From assembly GCA_964007475.1 (NCBI GenBank), contig OZ023274.1, forward strand, positions 40,975,860 to 41,039,859: a DNA stretch of 64,000 bases. Direction: 5' to 3'. The first letter of the stretch is position 1, and each line of letters begins with the position of its first letter. A program made the translations under genes and the position numbers. The stretch comes from Hybos culiciformis. Lineage: Eukaryota; Arthropoda; Insecta; Diptera; Hybotidae. Shown here in pieces: positions 52,470 to 64,000 of this stretch. The notes below the pieces were generated by a model. That model was not told the origin of the DNA. It saw nothing but the letters and a program-made list of their open reading frames with translations, and ran no database searches.

Positions 52470-55400
52470 ATGAATAACTGCCCAGATGATAAAAATTTAA
52501 TAAGCGTTGCCAGTAAAAATTCATCAATCAATAATGCTAACACTACCACGTCTGCTGCTAGTTCAGACACTACTGGTGAAACCGAAAGAATCATTGCATT
52601 CACATCTAATGGAAATTCGAATGGCACAATTGGTGGAAATCAAACTTATAAAACAAATGGAAAATATATTAAAATTCTATGCAATTCAGGATCCCACCGT
52701 GACGGTTCTTCAAGAGTTAAATTGAAGAATATTGTCGATTATAAATGGGAAATAAAACATTATCCAGGTCATTTAATTTGTGGTAAGTGGTAAAATCTAA
52801 ATAAATTTTGTTATCTACCTAGCAAGTTAGATAGATATTTCCCGTAAAATTCATATTTTTAATAATATTACCACATCACTTCTCGTACCACCAATCAATA
52901 ATAAAGTTACCTACATGATCAACCATTCTCAATCAGATAGCACCCTATATACCTAACAATATTCTGAACACATGGAAACTATAATTAAAACGACATTACC
53001 TATTTGCCAACAAAATTACAATTTTGAGAACTCATATTAAATTTTATTTTATAGTTCATATTGATGGAAATCATATTGCATATGTCATCAAGGCAACAAA
53101 CAAAGTTAATGGAATCGAAGAAGGTGAGATTAGATATAAACACAGAATAAAAAAAAAATTATAAACATATAATGTGGAGAATATTGAGATAGGTTTAGGA
53201 ACTTAACAAATTCGAAGTTTAATAAATTACCCCAATTATGGACATTCTTTTAAGATTATCGATATTAAATTGCATATCAAATGATGGTAATACTGGTGCC
53301 ATTAAAAACCTCAATAAATAATAAATAGTTAAGTAGGTACATAACAAGCATTTCCGGTCTACCTAATTGGTTTGTCCTCATTTTGCTTTTGTAGCGTCGC
53401 GTTGCGGCTGCACATATAACTATTGTAAATCTATATCAACTAATAATGTAACCACACACAATAAATTATCGAGAAAATTCGGTATGCTATTGATTTTAGT
53501 TTTTAATTATTAAAAAACAGACATATTTTTATTTTAGGTATGGTACGTGTTGTGAATATAGCAAATGATCAACGCACTCTAATAAAAGGAATGTCAGGCG
53601 AAGTACTAGATCTTCAGTTTGCATTGATTGAGAGAATCCATATTTTAGCTTGCATTGATCACAATTCTCTGTACATTCATAAAATTGATATGTTATCGCA
53701 TAATTTAATTTGTAATTTACTATTGAAAATCGAGGATCCACTAGAGAATTATTTATCTAAATATAATAAAGTAGCTTGGTGCCCCAATTTTCCAGATTCG
53801 AACTCAAATGGTACCAATGATAATGCTAGTAGTGATGACGAAGAGGATGATGTGAGTCAATTGATTGTATGGTCAAGAGGCAAAATTTTTCAATGTTTCA
53901 ATGTAAGCCAAATTATTATAACACACGGTATAGGAACACACTTAACAAAAAATTTAACTGATGGTTATTTGCAATCCGTGGATAATGTAATTTGTATTAC
54001 GTGGACAGCATTATCTCCTGATGGTAAACTATAGAAATTATTTCATTAGAACAAACTCATGATTAGATCGATTTATTTATCATTTTAGGAACAACTTTAG
54101 GAGTAGGAAGCGAAGATGGTTTCATTAGATTTTATCAGGTAAATATAAATTCAAAAATTTTACATTTTGCTCAAGGTTTATAATCAGCTCAAAAAAAAAT
54201 TTGGAGATGCAAGGCCAATTACCCCGATGTTTTGTATAATTTTTATCTTATGCTTATCTCATGTTATGCACAAACTCGTTAATTAAGGTTTTGTTTTATT
54301 TGAAGATAAAAAAAAATACAAATGAAAAAACATATATTTTATATTATAAATTCTTTGTTTACTACTTTTAAAAATATTACAAAGTGATATTAAAATAATC
54401 CTCATAATATGATTGGAGAGATCAAAATGTCACATTTTAATTTGTAATCAAATATAAAATTTCTATAATTAAATTGGTCGTTATTCCAATTATACTTTAC
54501 AAAATATTACATACGTTATTTTATTATTTTATTTTTTAAATTATTGGAAATGTTTGATTGATACATTTTTATTATAATTATTTGTCCTATATTCTTGTCT
54601 GATGCTTAGTTCTTATAAAATTATAATATGTCGTAAATATTTTTTCTTATATGATGATGTAGCGTTGCTGCGACTCGGTGAAGAACTTTCGGAGATCTTA
54701 GATTTTAAACAAACGGATATTTACATTTTTGTTTATATGGATAGACAGATTACATTTACCACTAGACTACTTAAATTAGTTAAGTTTTATTTATATGTTA
54801 TTACGTTTATTATCACTGTCGAATCGTTAAATTTCATTATAATATTCAAAAATATTTACTTACCGATTGAATTTAATTCTACATAAATAATACGATATTA
54901 AATTGCAATTTCTTAACTGCTATATTTTTATATTGAATTTTAGATATATTTTCATGAAAAAGAGCCACGGTGCTTACACCAATGGAATCCACACCAAGGC
55001 AAACCAATATCTTCATTTTTCTTTTTGGATAATTTAAAAAATTGGAAATCAACATCAGATACTTTTTGGAAATACGCTTTAACTGCATGTAGTAACAATA
55101 CTGAATTTAAAATTTGGGATTGTGGTACATGGGAATGTCAACAGCAAATTATATTAAGCCCGATGGAACCGCATTCAAAATTAAATTTTATAGCTGAAAT
55201 GGATTTAACATCGCAATACTTAATTTTGTCAAATGTTGATTCAAGAACTTTATACGTCATGAATATTATGAACACTCCAAAAATGAAAGGTGGCAAATTA
55301 ATTAAGACGGAAAAATTGGGAAAAAAATCTCCATGTTTACTTATCAGAAGTGTATCAGAATTTCCAATATCCTTACCCATATTAAGTTTTTCAATACTTG

Positions 55401-58400
55401 GTACAACTATTAAAGTATTCAAATGTGCTACGAATGAAAATTATTTACTTGACGATGACGACGACTTCGATGAGGAAAATAATCCAGTGCCGCTTTCAGT
55501 GCTCAGAATGTTTTTAGTACAACCAAAAAGTGTTCAAGAATGTAGCATATTTTATCAACCGATTTTAGATGAACTAGAAGATGAAGACGAGGAGGATGAA
55601 AATCATGTTACCACTGATACTACATCATCATCCTGTTTAGTTCAAAATGCTGGTGAATTATATTCTTCAATTGTTAAAAATCCAAATTTGTTACAAAAAA
55701 TAAAGCAAAGCATATCAGATGATGAAGATGTTGAAGACGATGAAGAGGAAGAAGAGAAAAATTCTTTAAGCTCTACTGATAAGGAGGAATTTGACGAACA
55801 ACAAAATTTATTGTTAGCAAAAACTATACTCGAAGAAAGCTTGAAAAAATCTCCGCTGCCATTAATTCCATCATTAACTGCACTTGAAGCTTCCCCGGAA
55901 GCTCCTCCTGCTTCAGTATTAAATCAGTTTTCGTCTCCACATTTAATGACGCCAGAAGCATTTTCGCAATCTCATTGTGTATTCACAAGTGCACCACAAT
56001 TCCCGTCTCATAGTGGTTTTTCAAATAACAGTCAATTCAATAATTCTACTCAACCTATTTACAATACCCAGATTAGTGGAAGAAAAAATTCACCAGCTGA
56101 AGTTAATACAAATGTTTTCAATACAATATTAATGTTGGCAAATGTAAGTGGCGCTTCTAATACAAAACAGCCCGAATTATTAAATCTTGTTAATAATAAA
56201 ATGATTGAAGACCAGCAAAAATTGAGAGCAGCAGATAAACAGCATCAGCAAACAAAATTTATTGCAATTGATCAAAAAGCAATGGAACCAGCAGACTCAT
56301 CATCACCACCGTCACGGGAAGTGCAAGAAATAATGGGTCTATCGGAACAGAGGTCTCAATACCAATATGAAAATGAAAAATTCGATTTGACATCTTTATC
56401 GGAAGCGATTGACGCAACAGAATTCAAAAAGAAGCAGCCAATTTCAACAGAATGGCCTAAATTTCCAGACATTAAAACTGTTTCGAAACCTACTGTTCCC
56501 ACTTTAACATCAGTATCAACATCAACGACTCAAATCAAAACAATATCACAATCAACTTGTACAGAAGGACCTCCTCCGCCAAATGAGCTTGTTGTTCTAA
56601 CCACTACTTTGAACCAGCTTATCCATGTAATACAAGTTCAATCTGGTCAAATTCAGTCTCTGGAGAAAGAAATTAATCAGTTGAAATTTCGTGACAATTC
56701 ATTAGCAACCATTGATTCAATTCAAACTAAATTGGAAGAGCATATTCAAAGAATATTTGAGAAATATCTTTCGCGGGTTGAGCAAACTCAATGTGATAAA
56801 TTTCAAGAATTTTTAACAGCAACAGAAATGAAAAACTGTGATTTACGTGAAAGAATGCAATCAAATAATCAAATATTCTTCAACCAATTAGTAGAAAAGG
56901 TTTCTCAAACTCTAAAATTAGAATTACAAAGGAGTGTTGTACCGGTTTTGGCCGGGAAATTAGATGTTATTCAACGTCAAATTCAATCGCAAGTAACTGA
57001 AAAACTAAACGCTACGGATCAAGCATTGGTTGAATCAATTTCTCAGTTATGTAAATCGAAGAATATGATAGACACTTTTGGTAAATCGGTACTGCATGGT
57101 GTTCAAGGAAGTTTGCAGGCGGCTTTTATTGAATCCATGTCCAGTACATTAATTCCAGCTTATGAAAAGTCATCGCAGCAAATGTTTCGACAATTGCATG
57201 AAACATTTTCCATGGGAATTAAAGAAGTTATGGAGCAGTTTGATAACTATTTAACGCAATTACAGCCCGTTCAGGATACAACTGACGAAATTTTGAATAG
57301 AGTTGTGAAGTTTCGAGAGCATCTGGACTCTATAAATGGTCGGCAGGCACAAATTATTACTGAAAATTACACAGAAACTAAAAAAGAAATTAAATCTTTG
57401 GAATTAAACTTTATTCGCCACTTTTCGGAAATAATAAGAAAAGAGATTCGAAAAAATTTCGAAACTCAAGTAGCTAGTTTGGAAGATTCCGTTTTATCAG
57501 CTGTTCGATCTCAAGCAGCAACTCCAGCACCCAATACGGTTTATGATTTACAGGTAATTAGAAATTAAATTTTGCACAATAATTATACTACGTTTATAAA
57601 ATCTAAACTTGCTTCTAAAGGTTTTAAACAAAATCTACTAAAAAATGTTGTATTTTCGTAGGCAAATTTTTTTCTCGAAGAAGATAATTTTATAATCTTT
57701 TCATTCCAATTAAAAAAAAAAAAAACACACAATGTAATAAGATTAGGCTAGAAAACCATAGTTGTTAAGAAGCCTTAAGCTTAGTTCTAGAATAAATTAA
57801 TTTTATACTGGGATTACTCATAAATAAATAAATAAAATAAATAATCTTTTCAGGTTTTTAAAAAGAAAATATTTATACATCTGTTTTATCAACAAATTTT
57901 ACATTCCTAATTTTTTTTTCATTTTCAGGACCAAATAAAGCAATTGTTAGGACAAGGACAGATTAATTTAGCATTTAATCAAGCTTTACTGGCTAATGAT
58001 TTGAGCTTGGTGGAATTCACACTGGAGAAGGCAGATTATAAAAATGTGTTTAATCCATGTCGACTAGAACAAACAGGTTTGTCGAAGTTTAAATTTTTGA
58101 AATACTTTTATTTTTGTTTAGATTCCAAAATATATTAAGGTTTAATTTTTGCGAATTTTCTTGTGGAAAATTATTTAACAAAAATTTAATTATTTTTTCA
58201 TTATAAAATACCTTGATAATATCAAACGTTTATTGTTTCAGTTTTGTTATCATTAATTCAACAAATCTCTGCGGATATGTCAAACCACAATGAATTAAAA
58301 CAAACTTACTTGGCTGACGGAATATTAAATTTAAATTTGAATGATCCAATAACAAAGGAACACTCTCCAAAAGTTCTAAAAGATTTATATCGTAATTGTC

Positions 58401-58495
58401 AAAGTTTTTTGCAAAATAATATAAGAAGCTCATTATGTTCTAACATTCGGATGGTTATGATGGCAATACAAGGAATGGGACATAAGTTTTTATAA
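52470..58495 (+). CDS. EDC4: Enhancer of mRNA-decapping protein 4 (Ge-1/Hedls)
   Basis: EDC4 is the P-body scaffold that links DCP1 to DCP2 and stimulates mRNA decapping. Seven exons, 52470-52782, 53055-53123, 53538-54023, 54089-54138, 54944-57553, 57929-58076 and 58242-58495, join in phase to 1309 residues (human 1401). The N-terminal WD40-like propeller includes NIVDYKWEIKHYPGHLICVH, GMVRVVNIANDQRTLIKG, LGVGSEDGFIRFYQ, FHEKEPRCLHQWNPHQGKPI and SSFFFLDN. Acidic and Ser/Pro/Gln-rich low-complexity linkers follow, including a proline patch (EGPPPPNELV), then a long coiled-coil region (about 56,580-57,500) and the conserved C-terminal helical domain (QGQINLAFNQALLANDLSLV, LLSLIQQISADMS). ATG 52470 follows an A/T-rich 5' region. 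Head-to-head with the JmjC gene. Confidence 0.94.
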
Positions 58496-60000
58496 AAATG
58501 ATATGAATAATTGTTAAAACGTTTAACAACAAACAGTTCAAGTATTGAGAATGGAATTTGCGGAAAATTTAATCAAGAATTCAATTTTGTTTTCTTAAAT
58601 AATATCTGATAAAAATGTGTCAAAAGCAATAATTTATGTGTGTAGTTTTTACGGCATTGTAATCCATATTTTAGTACTTAGTAAAGATATATAATATTTT
58701 TTTTTTTTTTGCTTCAAATTTATTTCATTTTAAATATTTTAATTTTTATTTGATTATGGGGACACAACTTTTAAAGAAATTTAAAATTATTTTTATCTAT
58801 TAACTAAAATTTCAAAATCATACTAAATTATTAAAGTAAAACATATTAATAAAGGAGCTGGAATCATTTTTATACTTTTTTAATTTTTGATTTTAATGAT
58901 TTGATAATGCATTCTTGAAGTTTTTCTATTACATGCAGTAAATTCGAACATTAATGTGTTATGAAGTTAAACTTTTCAGTCGAAAATAAATTCCTCTTAC
59001 CCAGCTGGAAAAGAAAATGTTTTTCTTTATATAATTTAGTGTGGTTATCACTCGTGTTATTTTGGAAAATTTATTAATTTTTTTTTCGAAGAAATTACTA
59101 TAATGCTATTTAAAAATTAAACCAGACCAGGAGCCAAATTCTAAAACTATTCTCTCAAAAAAATGTCTTTCGAAAATCACTTTTTTGAGAGACATAGTTA
59201 TAGAATTTGGGCCCAAGATGATTAGAATTACGATCGATCGTAAAAATATGGTACAAATGGTATTTGAATAGGATTTATAAAATCGATCTTATGATCGACT
59301 GTAATGACGCCCATCTCTACAAGAAATAATTTTTTTAAATACTTTTGGTGAATCTAAAAAATAGAAGTTTAGTTCTCAGATTTTTTTTTCAACTATTTTG
59401 AATTGCTTAAATTCAGCTACAAAACAAGAAAATAAATATTTTTAATAATAATGAATAATAAAAAATGAAGAAAAGTAATGAACTATATTTATATATGTTT
59501 GATGTTAATGATAATTTTTTTTAATTTCTACTTTTTTTTCTTTTTTAATAGATTTTTATAAATGTTTTGTTATAAAAGGCCACGATAAAATTTTTTTCTT
59601 CGGACAACTACTTCATTGGAAGGAAATATTTTTAATATTATATTGAGAAAATTTGAAGAAAACTATTGTATTAATTGTATTAAGAGCTAAAAAATGGGTT
59701 TTAATGATAATAAAAATGTCGGTAAAGAATAAAATAAAAATCCATTGTAATCCAAAAAAAATATAAGTTAGCGACTAAAAATTTTTTAAATTACGATAAA
59801 AATTTATCTTTTCAAACAACTATTATTTAATTTTACAATGTAAAGAGCGATTCTTTTTTCTCAATTTATCTTTTTCTAATAAATGGGTGACCGAAGCTCA
59901 AAAGTAAAAAAAAAAATAACATAAGTTATATATTTCAATATAAAATTGAATCAGATTCCAGATAAAATTTTTTATTTAATCATTAAAACAAATTTTTTTT
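58496..60000. other. Intergenic, no gene recognised
   Basis: Contains the EDC4 3' UTR and AT-rich spacer up to the large foldback element. Apart from the short palindrome at 59130-59214, no structure was seen. Confidence 0.55.
59130..59214. mobile_element. Short palindromic element, about 85 bp
   Basis: The left arm GGAGCCAAATTCTAAAACTA then TTCTCTCAAAAAAATG pairs with the right arm, whose reverse complement is GGGCCCAAATTCTATAACTA then TGTCTCTCAAAAAAGTG. The loop is about 12 bases. It is probably a tiny foldback MITE. Confidence 0.65.
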
Positions 60001-60314
60001 CTTAAGAGGATGTGAGAATCCCAAATATTTTTTTCCCAAAATTTAACTGAAAAGCCGTTTTAGATTATTTTAAAGCTTAATTTAGGGAAAAAAAATTCTT
60101 CCACTGCCGCCAGACTGTTTCATACTAGGCTAAGATTTCGAGTACTTAGCCTTCCCTTAACCTATTCTTAAAAGTTTTATACTCTTTTAAAGAATGAAAC
60201 AGTCCAGATATGGTGAATAAAATGTTTGTTATAAATTAAATTTTAAAATAATCCAAAACTACTTTTCAATCAAATTTTGGGACAAAAAATGTTTTGAACT
60301 CTCGTATCTTCTTA
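60001..60314. mobile_element. Long foldback MITE, about 310 bp
   Basis: Two arms of roughly 130-150 bp are imperfect reverse complements. Matching blocks include TTAAGAGGATGTGAGA with TTAAGAAGATACGAGA, TCCCAAAATTTAACTGAAAA with TCCCAAAATTTGATTGAAAA, GATTATTTTAAAGCTTAATT with GATTATTTTAAAATTTAATT, and CCAGACTGTTTCAT with TGGACTGTTTCAT. The centre (about 60140-60190) is not paired. No coding capacity. Confidence 0.75.
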
Positions 60315-60430
60315 ACTAAAAAACATTAAATTAGAAAAAAATTAAAATTAAATTTAGTTTACTTATTGCGATAGTAAGTTAAGTCTCTAATTGATTAATA
60401 TTTTTCAAGATTTACAATGTTGATAAGTAG

Positions 60431-60475
60431 CGTATAATTTATGAGTATAGTTTTACTATACTCATAAATTATACG
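60431..60475. repeat. Perfect 21-bp hairpin with a 3-base loop
   Basis: CGTATAATTTATGAGTATAG plus T (60431-60451) is followed by TTT and then the exact reverse complement (60455-60475). The stem has no mismatch. It is too short for a typical microRNA precursor and is in non-coding sequence. Confidence 0.85.
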
Positions 60476-61193
60476 TTTTACTATTTAAGCTGTTTTAAAA
60501 AAATTAAAGAAGTAAAAATTAGATAACTTTATAGAAGTAAAAAACATTTATGAAATTTATTTATAAATTACTTTATTTCCATTTCATTTTTATCACTTAT
60601 TAAAAAAAAAAGTTGGCCATTTGTTTTTAACAATAATCTTTGATTTAATGAAAATTAGCAAAAATTTATGCTTATTTCAACTTTTAGCTTAACAAAAGTT
60701 TTTAGTCCTAAAAATGAATATCTAAGCTTTTATTTTTTTTAAGAAAACATAAAATATTAATATGTATTGCATGCATCTTACCTACATGCTGTACAAATTA
60801 TTGCAAAATTCAAAAATAAAAAATCCGTCAAAATGAAAAAGTATTTTTTTTAAATATTCTTTTCAGCAAAATAAGTACCTATTAATGGTATCGCACTAAA
60901 ACTAATTATTTATAGTTGTTAAACAAGAAATTTTGAATTAGATAATGATCATCTGATTCAATCATGCTTTAATGATCTGGTTGCTCTGGCTGACATCGAA
61001 TATATGACATTGTACTGTACTGATAATACAGACTTCATCGTCTTTATGAAACCCGACTCTATGCGACGTTTTACTTGTTACATAATTTTATTGCAGTTAG
61101 AGGTATATGACGAAAATTTAAATTTTCGAATAATATTGAGAAATCAAGTGAAATAGTAAATATAAATATTTTGTTTGATTTTGTTCGATATAA

Positions 61194-64000
61194 TTAAGAT
61201 TTTTGAATCCAGTAGCCTCCACAGCTACAATTATTAACCCAGCGTTGCTCCCATGCTTTAAGTGCGGCAGTTTTTGCTACAGCAACTGAACTACTGCACG
61301 ATAGGCATCTAATACATTTGCGTACAGTCGCTGGCTTTTTTCCAAGCATTAAATTACGAACACTGTCCACTACACCATCATTGACAAGACCTAAAGAACC
61401 AAAAATTTTTGGAAAATATCAGACATAATTTCCACTAAAAAGAAATATTTCGTAACTAAAAAGAAATCTTACCTCCTTCAATCAATGGATTATCTCTGTG
61501 GAATTTAATAAATTCTGGCTCAATGTTATAATTCAATTGAAGTGGTAAACTATTTAAGTGTAAAAGGGGAGATGCAACACTTGTAATTGATGATACAAAC
61601 TGCAACTGAGGGATAAGTACCTACAAGTTAAAAAATAAATTAACGTTCGTTTTTTCGTTTTAGATCAACGGTATATTGTTTTTTTTTTATATCGTATGTA
61701 CTCTAGTTTTCTGTTTCATGTCAATACTTGGTTGTCCAATTTTGTATTTTCTGCATATGGATGCGATTGGCTCAATGTCAAAATCAATTTTGATTTATTC
61801 AGATAGTTCATATATTTTTAATTCTTTAAACACGTCTCAGAACGAACTTTTTAGTTTTTGAGCATAAAAGCCACGAACATTTTGGTAAATTATATCTTAT
61901 ATTTTATAATATTTACCTGTGATGGTAAAATAACACATTCATCTAGTAAGTTTTCATCTGGTTCTGGGTTGAGAGACAATCGTGTTAAAAGTCTAAATAA
62001 TGTTGCCAAAATATCTAAATTTTCAACAGTTCTATAAAAAAAAATTAAATAACAATTATATTTTGTAATAATTAAATTCTTTAAATTGTGCATGATATAA
62101 ACTTCTAACTCAAATTTTTAATCGCATGTAAGTAGTATAGATTATTTATCACACGTTCGATTGACTAGTTAAACACAATCAATCGTTTTGCAATTTTTGT
62201 ACTTAATTAAGTATTCGTCAACTTGTTCTACTACTCTTTTGAAATTGAAAAATTTGTTTTTGTTTTTACCTTGAAAAAACGGGTAAGCAATGAGTGTTTA
62301 ATAATCCCCAAATCCGTATCATCACAAGTAATTCTCTTATGCTATTTAGTGCCACAATATCTTTACTTATATCATATCCAATGTTTTTATTATTTTGACT
62401 AATACAATTTTGTGGTAATTTTGCCAATAAATTTAATGCCAAATCTGCAACCCACTGAATTAATTGTTGTAAACTCTGTAATGTCAAAGGTTCAACTGTG
62501 AACTCTTTAGCATCTAAATTAACTAAAACTTTGTCAACATCAACATTAGATTCGGCTAAAACCATAGCAAGATTTTCAGCTGGACCTTTGTCCAATTTTT
62601 GAAAATCTAAATCTGATGACGGTCGAAGTAAACTCTTGAACGTTATCAAAATGGAATGCAACATTAGTAAACTGGTTAAATCATTTGCCTTCGATTGTCC
62701 ATTCACTTGAAGACGATATAAACTTATTTTCATTGTTAAGAAATTCACATACTGTTAATATAAAATTGATATGAAAAAATTTGTATTATTAATGTTATTT
62801 AAGTTCCCTTACATAATACTGCTGAACCGACGATGGTTGATGTGTAAAATTTTCGGTTAATTTATCAATTATATTATCTAAAAATTGAGGCCGCATTGAA
62901 ACGAATATGTCAGCTGCATCAAAGCCTGTTAAAATTGAATGTTCACATAATGAAGTGACATGAGAAATCATTTGAAAATTGTTTAGATCCTGATATGGTT
63001 GAGGTAATCTAATAGCAAATATTTGTGATTGATTATCAATACCAAGTAGTAAATGTCCAAAATATGTGCAATCAATGGAGGTTATCTTAAAATAAAAAAT
63101 GTTTCAAAAACAATTATTTTAGGGCCTCCAAGTTCTTAAACCTTGGAATAAAAACAAATAAAAAATAAATTCAAAATAAATTCTTTGAATGAGTTCTAAC
63201 TTTTAATTGCAAAACTTACCATGCTACCATTGCGAGATTGTTTCGTTAATGGTTGATCATTTTCATACCCATGCCCGGTTGTTAAAAAAATACTTCCAAT
63301 TTTCTTCTTCAAATCTTTACTTAGAACTTGCAACGAATTGTCTTGCATAACGAATATTGCATAAGCATTTTCAAAATTTAATTTTGATACACAAACATCT
63401 AAAACTACTGAATTGTAACGAAAATTATATAAATTATTCCATGCAATTGTTTTGAATGAAGAATCTGTTTTATTGGTTTGAAGAATTTTATGAATTGGTG
63501 TCACTTTTTCAACCAAACTCCACAATTCAATTAAAGAATTAGTTCCACTTTTCATTGCTACAATTAAAGAATCTGAATCTTCTTGAGAATTCCATTCTAA
63601 TGCATTAATTTTTAAATCTGGTAAGTCTCTGCCAATTCCTTCGTGTAAAAAAAAACTTGGCAATGCATGTGAAGTTAATATTAATTTATTTTCAATGAAT
63701 TTTATTGAAACTCGAAAACTTTGTACCATTAAAGGTGATGTTGGTTTTTTTTCACCATTAGCTACAGCTATCCGAAAATAACCTTCAGTTGTCTTACCAT
63801 AGTAAGAAATTGCTGCTGCAGTTAAATAATTCCGAACTAGACCTAGACTTTGTGTTACCGGTTTCAGTTGAATTGGCACTGATGTCGAAACATCCTGGGG
63901 TATTAAAAATGTTCCCAATAATCCTGTTGAAGTTATTACTAAACATCCTTCAGCAGCTATGCCACCAAATTGTCTTACACTTGGTGAAAATTTAATTTTT
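61194..64000 (-). CDS. MED16: Mediator complex subunit 16, C-terminal part (N-terminus off the right edge)
   Basis: MED16 (TRAP95) is a tail-module subunit of Mediator that passes activator signals to RNA polymerase II. Six minus-strand exons are visible: 63220-64000 (open at the window edge), 62813-63085, 62270-62751, 61917-62031, 61473-61620 and 61194-61390; together about 665 residues of an expected 800-880. The first visible exon is the end of the N-terminal WD40 propeller (AAEGCLVITSTGLLGTFLIP, LVRNYLTAAAISYYGKTTEG, INALEWNSQEDSDSLIVAMK). A helical domain follows (VADLALNLLAKLP, IRELLVMIRIWGLL, LFRLLTRLS). The last exon has the family's C-terminal cysteine motif, CIRCLSC...KAWEQRWVNNCSCGGYWI, a likely zinc site. 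All junctions keep frame. Confidence 0.9.

Noticed and set aside
54602..54886. Plus-strand open frame inside EDC4 intron 4
   Set aside because: Not needed for frame continuity between 54138 and 54944, and no family match.
61676..61861. Plus-strand hydrophobic open frame
   Set aside because: Lies in a MED16 intron on the opposite strand, AT-driven composition.

Overview
The window is nuclear DNA of an insect. It is strongly AT-rich, genes are split by GT-AG introns, the intergenic space is full of short DNA transposons and LINE/SINE debris, and every recognisable gene is an animal gene. The order cannot be settled from sequence alone. All exon boundaries below were read by eye from splice signals, frame continuity and remembered family alignments; none was computed.

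Layout. 0-10 kb: no host gene found; it holds a 725 bp hAT-type MITE, a tRNA-derived SINE, a foldback element and the 3' end of a LINE reverse transcriptase. 10.4-21.4 kb: two tandem BTB-BACK-Kelch genes with the same eight-exon structure, with a relic of a third copy between them. 21.7-22.2 kb: a cluster of foldback MITEs. 22.6-28.6 kb: ANAPC15 (+), TMEM98 (-) and an unrecognised 202-residue gene (+) whose single intron carries a hAT MITE, a 31-bp tandem repeat and a foldback element; a LINE fragment lies just after its stop codon. 30.1-36.2 kb: an RSL1D1-like nucleolar ribosomal-L1-domain gene and the mitochondrial acyl carrier protein gene, which has two equal-length alternative exons. 37.1-47.1 kb: taspase 1 (-) and porphobilinogen deaminase (+), head to head. 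49.0-58.5 kb: a membrane-anchored JmjC/cupin protein (-) and EDC4/Ge-1 (+), head to head. 61.2-64.0 kb: the C-terminal two thirds or more of Mediator subunit 16 (-), running off the right edge.

The genes do not form one pathway. They are mostly housekeeping functions: ubiquitin ligase control (Kelch, APC/C), ribosome biogenesis, mitochondrial respiration and lipoate synthesis, haem synthesis, mRNA decapping and transcription.

The most interesting points are (1) a roughly 200-residue insertion in the last domain of porphobilinogen deaminase carrying seven Cys-Pro motifs that resemble haem-regulatory motifs, with a basic NLS-like patch; (2) the pair of 123-nt alternative exons in the acyl carrier protein gene, separated by only 59 bp; (3) a near-identical tract between the two Kelch paralogues, suggesting gene conversion, plus the relic third copy; (4) a SINE that shares its 3' tail with a LINE fragment in the same window; and (5) GC-rich inverted-repeat MITEs upstream of ANAPC15 and in both head-to-head intergenic spaces.
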